Below, piece after piece: positions 32,688 to 46,552 of a stretch of DNA of 64,000 bases (its first letter is position 1; every line of letters begins with the position of its first letter). The stretch is taken from positions 2,852,001-2,916,000 of the forward strand of contig NC_035167.2 of the NCBI RefSeq assembly GCF_001659605.2. The letters are read 5' to 3'. The notes beneath the pieces were generated by a model, which was given only the letters and a program-made list of their open reading frames with translations, did no database searches and was not told where the DNA came from. The translations under genes were made by a program, and so were the position numbers. The stretch is from Manihot esculenta (lineage: Eukaryota > Streptophyta > Magnoliopsida > Malpighiales > Euphorbiaceae).

Positions 32688-34811
32688 TGTAACGACCCCA
32701 AAATGGACCGTCACCGGCGCTAGGATTCAGGTCGGCTTAAGGCCGTCAGAACCCGTAGCAAGCCTGCTATACTCTCTGTGTACCTGTAAATTTCATACAT
32801 GATCATACATTTTCTGTGAAAATAAAAACTCTTTTCTGAACCAAGGCTTAACCTGTGCATGCACTATCTCTGTACTCTGTACTCTGTACTCTGTACCCCT
32901 GACTAGAGCTTGCTCTAGATGGGTAAGTCATACCTGTTAAGCCTGATTTTTCACATACAGTAAAACATATATACATAAACAGATCATGTACAAAACATAC
33001 AGCACTAAGTGAAGCACATTTCTAACTTTATACACAACTTTAATATTACATGTCCACTCTAAGCTATTACAAATCTCTTTACTCTTTCTGTACTCTGCTG
33101 GACTGTCCCTGTACATTGTACACTGAATCCTGCAAGACTGGGATTAAGGGAGTGGGATGAGCTCTATAGCCCAGTGAGTAGAATAATAAAATCAGTCATT
33201 CATAACATATGATCTCATGGAATGCGTCATAACACAGACAAGCCACATCAAGAGTAAACCTGTCACCACATAGCCTCAGTAACTTTCGTGCCAGGGCGTA
33301 GAATCGAGCACCTGGTCTTCCTGTCATATATGTATATGTGTATAACACCTCTGTACTTACCATTGCCAGGGCGTAGTCAAAGGCTTCTGGTCTTTACTAT
33401 ACCTGCCAGGGCGTAGTCAAAGGCTCCTGGTCTTAGCTCAGAGACTATTGGATCATTCAGCATTTACTCACACCAACAATTAACAATGCAATGCAACATA
33501 TTCGTGAATACTAATGCATTCAACCTATTTGCGTAATCATGATGCATGAGATATGCTAAAACATTCCATTGTGTCATTAAAAGTACTCAGTTTAATTCCA
33601 CTCACCTCTGGCTCTGGACTGACTCTGCAGGTGCCGTAAACTCTGGAGCAGTACTCACTGCTGTTCTCTCTGGTTCCTCTGGTCTGTATAAACACATAAA
33701 GACTTAAATGAGGGACCAAACTACCTGAAACTAACTATATTGAACTACCCAAGAATCCCCTTAATCTCACTCTAAAACTCATGCAAAGCATGCAAAAGAA
33801 AAACTGGACAGAACACTTTCGGCGGCAGGTTCGGCGGCCGAATGTCCTTTCCAGAGACGAAACTCAAGCACCTTCGGCGGCACCTTCGGCGGCCGAATCC
33901 CCCAAACAGAGCCGAACATGCAAAAACACTCGGGGCAAACTGTGGCAACCTAGCCACCATGCAGGAGGTTCGGCGGCCGAATGAACCTTCGGCTGCCGAA
34001 CCTGAGTTCATCCAGAACTCAGCTTCAACGGCAACTCATCTCCTCCTTCCCTTCAATTTCTCCAAACATGCATACTTCCACTATTCCACACACATATACT
34101 CACGTATATGATCACAGGGGTCCAAAACTAGCTAATAACCCCAAACAACAAAACAAACATAACACATAAACATATATACATGCATAAATCATCAAAACTA
34201 CCATTAATAACCTAAGCATGCATCTCTTTCCTTTAACCCCATAAAACCTTCAGAAAACATATAAACAGGTTCTAGATCTTCCCTTACCTCTGTAAACAGA
34301 AAGATGCACGTACTGAACAAGGGAAACAGATCAACTTTTCTTCAAACCCTCAAAACCGCAAAAACGTGACTTGAGTTTCTCTCAACTTTCAACTCCTTTG
34401 CAAACACCTCAACCTTCTGTGTGATCAACCAAAACATGTACAGATGAGTCATAAGAGACGTGGCCTATTCCCTGGCAAGAATCTGAGGCCAACACCTGTC
34501 AAAATCCATGACTCAGCTGACCAGCCAACTCAGCTTCGGCTGCCCAATCGCATGCAAAACCATGCAACATTCGGGGGCCGAACCTACCTTCGGAAGCCGA
34601 ACACTTTCGGCGGCCGAACTTACCTTCGGCGGCCGAACTTGGCTCAACTGCCTTAGGTTATTTCTCAAAACTCACTTCCATTAACCTTACAACATCAATA
34701 CAAATCATACCACTTAGTAAAACATAAATTCTACCTTTTTCTAGAATTCCGACACCCCGGATTCCACCAAACAACAGGAATTCCGGTGCCGGACTCTAGC
34801 CGGGTATTACA
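32688..34811 (-). repeat. G3 5' LTR (2124 bp)
   Basis: Nearly identical to 25338-27462, with about 13 substitutions and one 1-bp indel by eye (for example CTCGAGGG against CTCGGGG). A CAG|GTACAC donor-like site on the minus strand lies at about 32783. Confidence 0.96.
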
Positions 34812-35384
34812 TTATGGTTCTAGGGATGACTGGTGATGTCAACCTAGGGCGGATGGGCTAGCTACTCGAGGTACTACCTAAGTCTGCAAAGACAAGGTAG
34901 AAAAGTTCAGAGTTTAGAGGCTCGGATGGGTCAGAGTGAGTCCTTTGAGGGGACAGTATAGCATACCCAGAAGTTTGATAGCAGCCCTACAGGCTCGTGA
35001 ACGCTTTAGGAAAGGTAGTCAGGGGTTTTCTTGCTCTTGGGTGAGAGCATAGGAGCCAGGTCAGGGAACCAGTCTCAATACCCACAATCAGAAAGAGAGA
35101 AAGAGAGTTATATGTGTTATCCCAGACAGGCTAACAGGGTTACCATTGGTAAAACAATATAGAGTCTGAAAGGTAAGTGAAGATGGAAACTAGACTCATT
35201 TTCACCTCTTACTTTGAAGTGGTACCTGTAGCATGTAAGAGGTAGAAAAACAGTTGCATAAGTGAGAAAGATGGTAGAGCAGCTGTGACCTTGGTAGCGA
35301 AGGCTTCTATCCGACTTAGTACTACACCCTGGAATGTTCCAGTATCGTTGTGAGAAACGAAGGAGGAAACCTTGCGAATTTATC
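34812..35384 (+). pseudogene. G2 pol remnant between G3 and G4
   Basis: Resumes after the TTATG duplication at the protease/RT linker. Segments resemble [31 protein letters not shown] and REPATVPVV of G1 with many stops and shifts. The stretch ends at the RT motif matching [11 protein letters not shown], where G4 is inserted (TTATC at 35380-35384). Confidence 0.85.
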
Positions 35385-37606
35385 TGTCACGACCCAAAAA
35401 TCCGGACCGCTACCGACGCTAGGATTCAGATCGGCTTAAGGCCGCCGAGACCCGTAGCAAGCCTAACATGAAACCTGTAAACCTGTTTAATCCCATACAT
35501 GATCAACAAATCTCATAAACCTGTAAACATTCTCATATATCAACCAAGCTCATCCGGTATGTAATCATATACATAAACATAAACCTCCACTGGAGCCCTC
35601 ATCAAATACTCCAATGGGGTATCTCATCATACACAAGAACTTGGTTGACTCATAACATCAAAACTTATGAACATAAAGATCATGTATACAAAGGGGATAA
35701 CCATGCTCAAAAGGGGTCAAGCACAAACTCTAATCCTCAATATCATTAATACATTACATGACTTGTACATTACTCTTACATTACAGCATTCATCATGTCC
35801 ACATCTAACTATTACAACACAGGCATGAATCTACTCTTCCTGACCTCCTGGCCTATCCCGTACCTGCACACCTGGGGTTAGGGGAAAGGGGTGAGCTACT
35901 AGAGCCCAGTGAGCAGAATAATAAAACATTACATTTTTGAATTCATGCTTTCATGAAATGCGTCACATCACAAACAAACCACATCAAGGGTAAACCTGTC
36001 ACCAGCTAGTCCCATCGTCATAACTAATGCCAGCGGCGTAGTCAAAGGCTCACTGGACTTCCTGTAAACATAACATAACTTACACTGCCCCAAGGCCTTA
36101 TTAGGCACTTGGTCTTGGTGTCCCATAGTGCCAGGGGCGTAGTCAAAGGCTCCCTGGTCTTCCTGCCAGGAACTAGTGGATCATCCAGCATTTACCCACA
36201 TCAACAACATAATATGCAATGCAACATATTCGTGATGTCTAATGCAAGCAACCTAGAATATCACATGGCAACCTAGAATATCACATGGCAATCGTGATGC
36301 ATGAACATGCTCAAAATTATATTTCATTGATTTAAAACTTATGAGTTTATTCTACTCACCTTTGGCTGAAGCTTTACTAACTCGGGAGCAGCTGAACTCA
36401 CTGCTGAGGTCCTTGGTTCCTCGGGTCCGAACCTACACAGGTGGACTCAAATGAGGGACCAACATACTATAACATAACTCTAAAAATACTCCCCAAAAAC
36501 CCCCTAAAACATCATGAAAACATCACATAAAAACATGCAAGAAATGGCTGAACAGGGCACTTTCGGCGGCAGGTTCGGCGGCCGAAAGTCCCTTCAGAGC
36601 CGAAAGTCAGGCACTTTCGGCGGCACCTTCGGCGGCCGAAAGTCCCAGACAGATCCGAAAGTCCTCTTTCGGGGGCAAGCTTCGGCAGCCGAATGCTGCC
36701 TCCACAAGGGGGTTCGGCGGCTGAAAGTTCCTTCGGCTGCCGAACCTGGTTTCTCCCCAATGGGCAGAAACTTGGCTCACATGAGCCTCTTGCCTCCCAA
36801 AACCTCAAATCAAGCATATAACTCAACTAAAACATGCATACAAGTTCCTAGGGGTCTCAAGACATCAAATACCCCAACTACAACACTTCAAACACACACA
36901 ATCAACACACATTGTTCAAAACATCAATATAAACCCATAACTCAACATATATCCTAACATGCATTTCTACCCATAGATCTTGCATAAAACTTATTTAAAA
37001 CATACAATGAGCTTAAGATCGGCTCTTACCTCTTGAAGATCGAGAGAGAGACGACCTAAACTTGGAGATCCAAGAAAATGAGCTCCTGAGTTTCCAAAGC
37101 TCCAAAACTTGTCTTAAAAGCTCAAAACTTGCAATGTGGGGTTAAAACTCAAGAAAAATGGAGAAGATTTGGAGAAAGAACACAAGATTTGGAAGAGGGA
37201 GGTCGGAAGCTCGCTGTGGCCGAAAATGGGAGAAAGCTCGCCCATTTCGGCTGAGTGCCCCTTTTATAGGTGGCTGGCCAGGCCACGTTCTGGGGCCGAA
37301 AGTGCCTCCGCATCCATGCAAATGTTCGGCGGCCGAACCTGGACTTCTCTCGCTCATGCTTTCGGGGGCCTAACATGCCTCCAAAACGCATGTGTGTTCG
37401 GCGGCCGAACTTGACTTTCGGCGGCCGAACCTGGGTTTTCCTCCAAGGACTTTTCATGCAAACACTCATTTAATTTCATACTTAAAACATTAAAACTCAT
37501 GAAAACATTTCACAAAAACATGATTTTACCCTTCTAGAGGTCTCTGACATCCGAGATCCCACCGGACGGTAGGAATTCCGATACCGGAGTCTAGCCGGGT
37601 ATTACA
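35385..37606 (-). repeat. G4 3' LTR (2222 bp)
   Basis: On the + strand starts TGTCACGACCC (the other LTR has TGTAACGACCC) and ends CCGGGTATTACA. It carries an extra 22-bp duplication (CCTAGAATATCACATGGCAA) near 36250-36295 and a TATAAAA on the minus strand at 37262-37268. Confidence 0.95.
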
Positions 37607-37615
37607 TTCTCCCCC
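37607..37615 (-). other. G4 polypurine tract, left half, split by G5
   Basis: TTCTCCCCC on the + strand. The purine tract continues at 54634 (CCCCCCC TAAG). G5 lies between with CCCCC on both sides (37611-37615, 54634-54638). Confidence 0.9.
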
Positions 37616-38900
37616 TGTAACAGCCCGGAAACCGATACCCCTCTGTAACGGCTCCAAACTGCTCGGCGCTAGGATCCAGATCGGCTTAAGGCCGCCTAGA
37701 CCCGTAGCAAGCCTGCTACTGAACTCTGGGTACCTGCTCAATCCCATACATGAGCCAACTAAACACTAGCTTTGAAAACCTTTTTTGTAAAACGACCAGG
37801 CTTAACCTTAAAATCACAGCCTTCAAGGCTGACACCAGTGATCTACTACCACACTCAACCGCTATGCACTATGTCTGAAAACATAGAACCCACTCTCTCA
37901 GGGTCAGCATATCACAGGTTAGTCTTGATGTCTGTTTTGGGTCAAGGGATTTACCCTTTCTTCCCTGATCACTGGAGTTTTAGAAACACATCATATGTTA
38001 AGCCTAGCTTGACACATTTCTCATCTTGAAACGGAAAACAGGACACATGCATACACTAGGGATTCAACACACACTGGGCAAAGCACAATTCTAGACATTA
38101 TCTCATTATACTCTTTACCACAAGCTCTTTCCATGCATAACCTGTATACACATCATGTCCATACATCATGTCCACAACTATACTATACAAACATACATAA
38201 CATAGCATATCATCCTTAATCTTTACATCATAAACATATACATCAAGCCTCTTTCATATCTATACATCAATCTTCTTTACAAGCCACTGTATCAAAACCT
38301 AGCTATGCTCGTACAGCCAAACACGGCAACTCATGCTCACTCTGCTTATCTCATAGCTCACTCTGCTGACTCTGCTTTTCTCATAGCTCACTCTGCTGAA
38401 CTCTGGCCCTGCAAAACTGGGATTATGGGAATGGGGTGAGCTACAAGAGCCCAGTGAGTAGAAACCATAAAACAGTTCATTCATTATATGCTTTCATGGA
38501 ATGTGTCACAACACAAACATCTCACATCTCGGATTAGACATGATCCCAGAACTCCCTCTGTCGGTGCCCGGTCCCTACGGACTCCCAGGTCACTACATGT
38601 ACTAGAGCCCGACCCCTAACTACAGAGCTCCCAAAGGTCTTATCTAGCCATAACAGGTAGCGGGCTACTGAGATCGCCTTGGTCCATCCCATCAACAATA
38701 ATAATGCAATGCAACATATTCGTGATCTCTAATGCAATACAACCTAGTCTCACATGGCATTCATGATGCGTGTCTCATGCTCATACTGTCATGCGCTGTA
38801 ATCATTAACTTGAAAACATGCATAGTTAGGTCTACTCACCTGAAGCCAAGCTGTGACTAACTCTGGGCCAACTCTCACACTGGTCACACTGGAGCTAAAC
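37616..38900 (-). repeat. G5 3' LTR, first part
   Basis: Starts TGTAACAGCCCGGAAACC. It ends at the TAAAC duplication (38896-38900), where G6 entered, inside the stretch that corresponds to the short exon 2 of the splice model. Confidence 0.94.
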
Positions 38901-41200
38901 TGTAACGCCCCGGAAATCCGGACCGCTACCGGCGCTAGGATTCAGGTCGGCTTAAGGCCGCCGGAACCCGTAGCAAGCCTACATACATCCTGTTTACCTG
39001 TTTAATCCCATACATGATCAACAAACATACATAAGAATTAAAAACTTTTCTTTTTCTTCATATACCAAACTCAACCTGTGCATGCACTGTATTCATCATA
39101 TACATAAACATTAATCCCTCTGTGGGATTTCATCAAAGCCTCAATGGCAATATATATCCTGTGTTGAGTTGGTTCACATATACATCATAAAATAAGATCA
39201 TGTACATACCAAGGGATTAACAAATACTATGGTCAAGCACAACTCTATCCTCAATAACATAGTTACATAAACATAACTGTTTCAAACTTTACATTACATT
39301 CTTATCATTTGTCATGTCCACATACTCTAGCTATTACATACATATGACTTTTCTCTTCTTTTCTTCTCTATCACTCCCGTACCTGCATACCTGGGGGTTA
39401 GGGGAGAGGGGTGAGCTAAAAGCCCAGTGAGCAGAAACTAAAAACATTATATTAAAATTCATGCTTTCATGAAATGCATCATATCACAGACAATTCACAT
39501 CAAGGGTGAACCCGTCACCAATTAGTCCCAACATAGTCTCGTGCCAGGCCGTAGCATGGGGTCCTGGTCTTCCTGTCATAACATACATAAAGTCTCGTGC
39601 CAGGCCGTAGCATGGGGTCCTGGTCTTCCTGTCATATCATATATAAAGCCTCGTGCCAGGCCGTAGCATGGGGTCCTGGTCTTCCTGTCATAACATACAT
39701 AAGTCTCGTGCCAGGCCGTAGCATGGGGTCCTGGTCTTCCTGTCATATCATATATAAAGTCTCGTGGACTAATTGGATCATACAGCATTCACCCACAACC
39801 ACCACAAAATAAAATGCAATGCGACATATTCGTGAACTAATGCAATCAGCCTATTACATGTCATCATGATGCATGAAACATGCTCAAAACATTTAATTGC
39901 TTGATTTAGAACATTAAGCTTGTTTCCACTCACCTCTGGCTAGCTCCGACCAGACACTGAAGCAGCTCACTCACTGCTGGGGTCCTCGGTTCCTCGGGTC
40001 CGAACCTACACAGGTGGACTCCAATGAGGGACCAAACATATATAAACACAACTCTAATATATCCCCCAAAAACCCCCTAAAACATCATGAAAACATCACA
40101 GAAAATATGCATGAAATGGCTGAACAGGGCACCTTCGGCGGCACCTTCGGCGGCCGAAAGCCCCAGACAGAGACGAAACTCAGCTAGGTTCGGCGGCATC
40201 TTCGGCGGCCGAAAGTGCCAGACAGAGACGAAAGTCTCTTTTCGGGGGCACCTTCGGCAGCCGAAAGCTGCCTTCACAAGAGGGGTTCGGCGGCCGAAAC
40301 TCCCTTCGGCTGCCGAACCTGGTTTCTGCCAAACGGCAGAAACTTGGTTCAAATGAACCTCCTGCCTCCCAAAACCATAGATCATGCATATTTCTCAACC
40401 AAAACACACATACAAGTTCCTAGGGGTCTCAAACATGCATATACCCCATCTACAACACTTCATTCACACACAATCAAGCTACATTGCTCAAACATCATCA
40501 AAACCCATAAACTCAACATATGTCCTAACATGCATTTCTACCCATAGATCTTACTTAAAACTTGTTTAAAACATAAAAAGGGTTCAAGATCGACCCTTAC
40601 CTCTTGAAGAAACGAGAGGAAAGCGATCCTAGCTTGGAGATGGAGAGATTAAGCTCTTTGAACCTCCAAGCACTCAAAACTTGCTCAAAGCTCACAAATC
40701 TTCAAAACAAAGTTATAAACTTGTTAAAACCATGAAAGATCTAGAGGAAACACTCAAGATCGAGGGAGGAACGGTGGAGACTCACCTTGGCCGACAATGG
40801 GAGAGAAAAAGCTCGCCCGTGCGGACCAAGGGGACCCTTTTATAGTGGCTGGCCAGGCCACGTTCGGGGGCCGAATGTGCCTCCGCATCCATGCAATGTT
40901 CGGCGGCCGAACATGAGGTTCGGCGGCCGAACCTGCACTTCCCTCGCTTAGACTTTCGGGGGCCTAACGTGCCTCCCAAAGTCCATGCATGTTCGGCGGC
41001 CGAAAGTGAGTTTCGGCGGCCGAACCTGGGTTTTTCCTTAAAGAATTTTCATGCAACAACTTATTTAAAATCATACTTAAAACATTAAAATACATGAAAA
41101 CATTTTATAAAAACATGCTTTTACCCTTCTAGAGGTTTCCGACACCCAAATTCCACCGGACGGTAGGAATTCCGATACCGGAGTCTAGCCGGGTATTACA
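38901..41200 (-). repeat. G6 3' LTR (2300 bp)
   Basis: TGTAACGCCCCGG...GGGTATTACA on the + strand. Includes four tandem units of about 55 bp and two clusters of the 13-bp motif (40135-40320, 40865-41030). Confidence 0.96.
39535..39775 (-). repeat. Four tandem units of 54-57 bp in G6 3' LTR
   Basis: Unit AGTCTCGTGCCAGGCCGTAG, then CATGGGGTCCTGGTCTTCC and a variable TGTCATA(A/T)CATA tail. Each holds a CCAGG...CCTGG inverted pair. The exact copy in the 5' LTR is at 47187-47427. Confidence 0.92.
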
Positions 41201-41308
41201 TTCTCCCCCCCTTAAGAACATTCGTCCCCGAATGTTCCTCAACTAATACATGCATATCATACACATAACATACACACATATAGCACATGGAACACATCTC
41301 AACTAACC
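41201..41308 (-). other. G6 polypurine tract and 3' untranslated region
   Basis: On the minus strand AAGGGGGGGAGAA directly before the 3' LTR, with the shared GGGGACGAATGTTCTT box upstream. Confidence 0.88.
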
Positions 41309-44300
41309 TTAGAAGAGGTGGGGGTACTGCTGGAGCATGGACTCCCGGGTCTCCCAAGTGCATTCTTCCAAATTGTGGTGGTTCCAAAGGACTTTCACCA
41401 TCGGGATTTCCTTGTTCCTCAACTTTCTGATCTGAGTGTCAAGAATCCGCACTGGCTGTTCAACATAAGTGAGATCCTCTTGGATCTCCACATCAGGCTC
41501 GCTAAGAACCTTGCCCGGATCTGACACGAACTTCCTCAACATGGAAACATGGAAAACCGGATGGATTCTCTCCATAGAAGCAGGCAAGTCCAGCTTGTAC
41601 GATACATTCCCAATCCTTTGCAGGACTTCAAAGGGTCCAATGTACCGCGGAGCTAGCTTACCCTTCTTACCAAATCGAACCACCCCTTTCATCGGAGACA
41701 CCTTGAGCAATACTAGATCCCCCTCCTGAAACTCTACCTGTTTTCTGCGGATGTCTGCATAACTTTTCTGCCTGCTGGTGGCAGTCTTTATCCTTTCTCT
41801 GATCATGGGCACCACCCTGCTGGTGATCTCTACAAGCTCAGGCCCTGCTAAGGACCTCTCTCCTACCTCTTCCCAACAAACGGGTGACCTGCACTTCCTC
41901 CCATATAAAGCTTCATATGGAGCCATCCCTATGCTAGCATGATAGCTGTTATTGTAGGCAAACTCCACCAAAGGTAGATGTTGCTTCCAAGAACCGCCAA
42001 AATCTAGCACACACATTCTGAGCATATCTTCTATGGTCTGGATGGTCCTCTCTGACTGTCCATCAGTCTGGGGGTGGAAGGCAGTACTGAAATCTAACCT
42101 GGTACCCATAGCACTCTGCAGACTCCGCCAAAACCTGGAGGTGAACTGGGGCCCTCTATCTGACACTATAGATACCGGAACCCCATGTAGTCTGACGACT
42201 TCATCCACATAAACCTGCGCTAACTTATCCACAGAGTAGTTGCTCCTAACTGGAATGAAGTGAGCAGATTTGGTGAGTCTGTCCACAATCACCCATATGG
42301 AGTCTAGTCTGTTGGATGTTGCCGGTAACCCCACTACAAAGTCCATAGCTATGTTCTCCCATTTCCATTCTGGAATAGGTAGCGGGTTAAGCATTCCAGC
42401 CGGCTTCTGATGTTCCAGCTTCACCCTCTGACATATTTCGCAGGCTGACACGAATTGTGCCACTTCCCTCTTCATAGCTGGCCACCAATAAACCTTCTTT
42501 AGATCTTGATACATCTTGGTGGCTCCAGGGTGAATGCTGTATCTTGCATTATGAGCCTCTCTCATAATGTCTCCTTTAAGCCCGATGTCATCTGGTACAC
42601 ATAGTCTGTTCCCATAGCGGAGGATCCCCTTACTGTCGAATCTGAACTCACTATCTTTGCCTGACTGAACAGTCCTGGCAATCTTCACTAACTCTGGGTC
42701 CTCGTGCTGTTTCTGAGCTACCTGCTCCAGAAACACGGGTATTACTTTCATCTGTGCAATCAAAGCACCTGTACCAGACAACTCCATCTGTAGACCCTCC
42801 TCAATAAGCTTATAAAATTCCTTCACCACCGGTCTCCTCTCTGCCGTGATGTGGGATAAACTGCCAAGTGATTTCCGGCTTAGGGCGTCTGCCACGACAT
42901 TCGCCTTACCCGGATGATACTGGATCTTGCAATCGTAGTCACTGAGCAGTTCTACCCATCTTCTCTGTCTCAAATTCAAATCTCTCTGACTCAAGATGTG
43001 CTGCAGGCTCTTATGATCTGTGAAGATCTCACATTTTACCCCATAGAGGTAATGCCTCCACATCTTGAGTGCAAAGATAACCGCTGCCATCTCCAGATCG
43101 TGTGTGGGGTAATTCATCTCATGCCTCTTTAGCTGTCTAGAAGCATAAGCGATCACCCTACCATTCTGCATCAACACACAACCCAAGCCTACTCTGGATG
43201 CATCACAGAACACTGTGAAGTCCTCATTGCTGGTTGGCAGAGCTAACACTGGTGCTGAAGTCAACCTCTTCTTGAGCTCTTCGAAACTTTCCTCACACTG
43301 GTCGGTCCAATCGAACCTCTGATTCTTTCTGGTCAATCTGGTTAAAGGAGCTGCAATTTTGGAGAAGTCCTGTACGAACCTCCTGTAATAACCAGCCAAA
43401 CCCAAGAAACTTCTGATCTCTGTCACTGAGGTGGGTCTGGGCCAGTTAGTCACAGCCTCTACTTTCTTGGGGTCTACCTCTATTCCATTCTCTGACACTA
43501 TATGCCCCAAGAATGATATGCTCCTTAACCAGAACTCACACTTGGAGAACTTGGCATACAAGCCATGTTCCCTCAAGGTCTGCAAAACTATCCTCAGATG
43601 ATGGGCATGCTCCTCTGCGTTCCTGGAATACACTAGGATATCATCTATGAAGACAATAACGAAGTGATCCAGGTATGGTCTGAATATTCTGTTCATGAGG
43701 TCCATGAATGCTGCAGGGGCGTTGGTTAACCCAAACGGCATTACAAGGAACTCATAGTGCCCATATCTGGTCCTGAAGGCCGTCTTTGGCACGTCCTCCT
43801 CTCTGATTCTCAACTGATGGTACCCGGATCTCAGATCTATTTTGGAGAAACAACCCGCTCCTGCTAGCTGGTCGAATAGATCGTCGATCCTTGGCAATGG
43901 GTACTTATTCTTGATGGTGACTTTGTTCAACTGCCTGTAGTCGATACAAAGCCTGAGGGATCCATCCTTTTTCTTCACAAAGAGTACTGGAGCACCCCAA
44001 GGTGAGGTACTCGGTCGGATGAAACCCTTGTCTACCAGTTCCTGCAACTGTTCTTTTAACTCTTTCATCTCGGCTGGTGCCATCCTGTAGGGAGGGATAG
44101 AGATCGGTCTGGTACCAGGCATTAACTCAATTTCGAACTCTATCTCCCTAGCAGGTGGTAACCCTGGCAGCTCGTCTGGGAAAACATCTAAGAACTCACT
44201 CACCACAGGCACTGAGGCGGGCTCTCTAACATGACTATCCAACTCCCTCACATGAGCTAGAAACCCCTGACATCCCCTCCTAAGCAACCTACGAGCCTGA

Positions 44301-46300
44301 AGAGCTGAAATTAGACCTCTAGGTGTACCCCTCTTGTCTCCTCTGAAGACGACCTCTGACCCATCCTGACATCTGAACTTAACTACTTTGTCCCTGCAGT
44401 CCAAGGTAGCACCATGGGTAGACAGCCAATCCATCCCTAGAATGACGTCAAAGTCTGTCAAATCTAGAACCACAAGGTCGGCGGACAAGCATCTTCCCTC
44501 TATAAAAACTGGACTACACTGGCAGACTGACTCTGCAACTGACGGGTCACACTTGGGTCCACTGACCCATAGGGGACACTCTAACTCAGAGACCATCAAT
44601 CCTAACCTCTGAACGGCTCTCGGTGCAATAAAAGAGTGAGATGCACCCGGGTCCATTAATGCATACACATCAGAACACCCAATGATGAGATTACCTGACA
44701 CCACGGTGTTGGATGTGTTAGCCTCCTGCTGCGTCATGGTGAAGATCCTGGCTGGAGCTGACGGACCCTCACCTCTGAACCCTGCTGAAGAAGAGGCTGA
44801 CCCTCTCCCTCTGCCTCTGCCACTGGCCTGTGTAGCAGCTGGAGCTACTGGCTGTGCCACACTTCCTGAAGCTGTCTGCTGTGTCTGTGCCATAGGAACT
44901 GCTTTAGGACATTGCCATGACATATGCCCCTCTTGCCCACATCTGTAGCAGGTCGTCGTCCCATACCGGCATAAACCCCTGTGTGGCCTACCACACTTCG
45001 CACAAGCTGCATTATCTGCCCCAGAACTAGAACCACTGCCAAATCCCAGACTAGACTTGACCTTGTTCCAGAACTTATTCTTCTTACCCTTGGGCTTACC
45101 CCATCTCTTACTGCCTGAAGCTGCTGCACTCAAGGTAGAGGGATCTAACCTTCCCCCTCCCGGAGTTTTAGAACCAGAAGCTTGTGCCACTGTCTGTTTG
45201 ACTGTCCCCTGAACGATGGCACTAGCCTCCATTCTCCTAGCCATGTCTATTATGGCGTGAAAACTCTCTCTATCTACTGACTGTACCAAGGAGGAATACC
45301 TGGGATGGAGCTTCATGATATACCTCCTCGATTTCTTCTGGTCTGTGCTAAGGTCTTGCCCAGCAAAAGGCAGCAACTCCATAAACCTGTCAGTATACTC
45401 GTCTACACTCATGTCATCGGTTTGCCTCAACTGCTCGAATTCTATCATCTTCAATTCCCTTGAACTATCAGGGAAAGCCCATCCTGCAAATTCATTAGCG
45501 AACTCCTCCCAAGATAGGCTATCCACCCTCGGCTTCACATAGTTTTTGAACCACTCACGGGCCTTTTTGCATTTCAAAGTGAAACCAGCCATCTGAATGG
45601 CTCTACTATCATCGGCCCCAATCTCCTCTGTGATCATCTTGACCTTCTCCAAATATACAAACGGGTCATCACCTGACTCAAACTGGGGAGCACCCAACTT
45701 CATGTAATCTGTCATTTTAGCCTTGCTTCCCCCAGATGAGCTAGGCTGAGGTATCTGGGTATCTGGGCATGTAGGTGCTGGTGGTGGTGGAGGTACAGCA
45801 TCCCCTGAGGTAGGGTTTGCTGGATTTGGATAGTATGGTGGAGGTGGGTACACTGGGTACTGTGGATATGGTGGGTAGTATGGTGGGTATGGCATCTGTG
45901 TGGGGTAGGGGTTAAAACTAGGGTAATCCGATGTACCTCCCATCGAATACCCGGGATTTTGGGTGTAGGGCGGATAGTGAGGTGGCTGAACAAATCCCGA
46001 GGCCTGAGTGCCTCCTTGGGATTCCCCCATACCCTCTTCTGACATACTGACGCCCAAACTGCCATCCCTCCTTTGATCAACATCCATCTGATCCCCCATA
46101 TCTTCTGACATACCTCCCTGCACTGTTCCTCTGACTGATCTGCTTCTTCCCAGATCTAAAGACCTTCTAGGGTCTCTCACTGCTCGGTCCCTGTTGGACC
46201 TACTTGACATTGCCCTAGGCAATGTTGAAGGACGGGCATCAATGCCCTCGTCCTGAGGTGGTATTCCAGTCAATCGTGCAGATCGACGGGTTCCTCTCAT
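41309..46300 (-). CDS. G6 Gag-Pol polyprotein
   Basis: 1663 residues without stops, beginning [18 protein letters not shown] at the conserved start. Proline/tyrosine-rich N-terminus, Gag capsid, zinc knuckles ([12 protein letters not shown], then [14 protein letters not shown] from 451), protease DPGASHSF (D550), RT with FIDD (884-887), RNase H, HHCC integrase with DFVVGLP, SDRGPQF and [11 protein letters not shown], and the chromodomain-like end ([24 protein letters not shown]). It is slightly longer than G1 and G3 in the Gag N-terminus and linker. The chromodomain is expected to steer insertion to heterochromatin-type histone marks, consistent with the nested pile here. Every motif I checked is intact. 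Confidence 0.97.
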   Translation of the reverse strand: MRGTRRSARLTGIPPQDEGIDARPSTLPRAMSSRSNRDRAVRDPRRSLDLGRSRSVRGTVQGGMSEDMGDQMDVDQRRDGSLGVSMSEEGMGESQGGTQASGFVQPPHYPPYTQNPGYSMGGTSDYPSFNPYPTQMPYPPYYPPYPQYPVYPPPPYYPNPANPTSGDAVPPPPPAPTCPDTQIPQPSSSGGSKAKMTDYMKLGAPQFESGDDPFVYLEKVKMITEEIGADDSRAIQMAGFTLKCKKAREWFKNYVKPRVDSLSWEEFANEFAGWAFPDSSRELKMIEFEQLRQTDDMSVDEYTDRFMELLPFAGQDLSTDQKKSRRYIMKLHPRYSSLVQSVDRESFHAIIDMARRMEASAIVQGTVKQTVAQASGSKTPGGGRLDPSTLSAAASGSKRWGKPKGKKNKFWNKVKSSLGFGSGSSSGADNAACAKCGRPHRGLCRYGTTTCYRCGQEGHMSWQCPKAVPMAQTQQTASGSVAQPVAPAATQASGRGRGRGSASSSAGFRGEGPSAPARIFTMTQQEANTSNTVVSGNLIIGCSDVYALMDPGASHSFIAPRAVQRLGLMVSELECPLWVSGPKCDPSVAESVCQCSPVFIEGRCLSADLVVLDLTDFDVILGMDWLSTHGATLDCRDKVVKFRCQDGSEVVFRGDKRGTPRGLISALQARRLLRRGCQGFLAHVRELDSHVREPASVPVVSEFLDVFPDELPGLPPAREIEFEIELMPGTRPISIPPYRMAPAEMKELKEQLQELVDKGFIRPSTSPWGAPVLFVKKKDGSLRLCIDYRQLNKVTIKNKYPLPRIDDLFDQLAGAGCFSKIDLRSGYHQLRIREEDVPKTAFRTRYGHYEFLVMPFGLTNAPAAFMDLMNRIFRPYLDHFVIVFIDDILVYSRNAEEHAHHLRIVLQTLREHGLYAKFSKCEFWLRSISFLGHIVSENGIEVDPKKVEAVTNWPRPTSVTEIRSFLGLAGYYRRFVQDFSKIAAPLTRLTRKNQRFDWTDQCEESFEELKKRLTSAPVLALPTSNEDFTVFCDASRVGLGCVLMQNGRVIAYASRQLKRHEMNYPTHDLEMAAVIFALKMWRHYLYGVKCEIFTDHKSLQHILSQRDLNLRQRRWVELLSDYDCKIQYHPGKANVVADALSRKSLGSLSHITAERRPVVKEFYKLIEEGLQMELSGTGALIAQMKVIPVFLEQVAQKQHEDPELVKIARTVQSGKDSEFRFDSKGILRYGNRLCVPDDIGLKGDIMREAHNARYSIHPGATKMYQDLKKVYWWPAMKREVAQFVSACEICQRVKLEHQKPAGMLNPLPIPEWKWENIAMDFVVGLPATSNRLDSIWVIVDRLTKSAHFIPVRSNYSVDKLAQVYVDEVVRLHGVPVSIVSDRGPQFTSRFWRSLQSAMGTRLDFSTAFHPQTDGQSERTIQTIEDMLRMCVLDFGGSWKQHLPLVEFAYNNSYHASIGMAPYEALYGRKCRSPVCWEEVGERSLAGPELVEITSRVVPMIRERIKTATSRQKSYADIRRKQVEFQEGDLVLLKVSPMKGVVRFGKKGKLAPRYIGPFEVLQRIGNVSYKLDLPASMERIHPVFHVSMLRKFVSDPGKVLSEPDVEIQEDLTYVEQPVRILDTQIRKLRNKEIPMVKVLWNHHNLEECTWETRESMLQQYPHLF

Positions 46301-46552
46301 CCTGTTTTCTGAGAAACAGTAAACATCACATAAACATTAGCATTAAATGGTTCATGTCGGCAAGCATGAACCTCACAGCTACATTACACACATAGCATAT
46401 CATCATGGCATATCATACAATCATAGCAAGACAGGACTCTACATCCTATCCTAGTGGACATGATTTTTGCCTATTGTGCTTGACCTTCTATAACATCTAT
46501 GAGCCCGACACTCTAGGTCCGACCATATGAACCTAGGGCTCTGATACCACTC
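46301..46552 (-). promoter_or_regulatory. G6 leader: primer-binding site and conserved 20-mer
   Basis: Minus strand: TGGTATCAGAGC at 46538-46549, the invariant 20-mer at 46445-46464, and acceptor-like TGTTTCTCAG before the gag ATG at 46300. Confidence 0.86.

Larger units (their letters stand above)
25338..34811 (-). mobile_element. G3: complete Ty3/gypsy element in G2 pol
   Basis: 9474 bp, duplication TTATG at 25333-25337 and 34812-34816. The 3' LTR is on the left and the 5' LTR on the right. By eye the LTRs differ at about 13 positions (about 0.6%). The Gag-Pol frame is intact. Like G1 it has no TATA box at the G4/G5/G6 position. Confidence 0.97.

Noticed and set aside
34812..35384. An independent gene between G3 and G4
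   Set aside because: The stretch aligns with the protease/RT linker of the other elements and connects with 25337 and 62315 across exact target duplications, so it is part of G2.
36514..36957. A 147-residue open frame over the LTR motif cluster (repeated almost unchanged at 61197-61640)
   Set aside because: It follows the 13-bp GC-rich repeats, which open several frames at once on both strands (SAAE, FGGR and RRPN strings). It has no domain, differs between LTR families, and repeats because the LTR repeats. Not treated as a gene.
39535..39775. Regular repeats that resemble a CRISPR array
   Set aside because: Units are direct tandem repeats of 54-57 bp without unique spacers, inside a plant LTR, and are duplicated in the other LTR.
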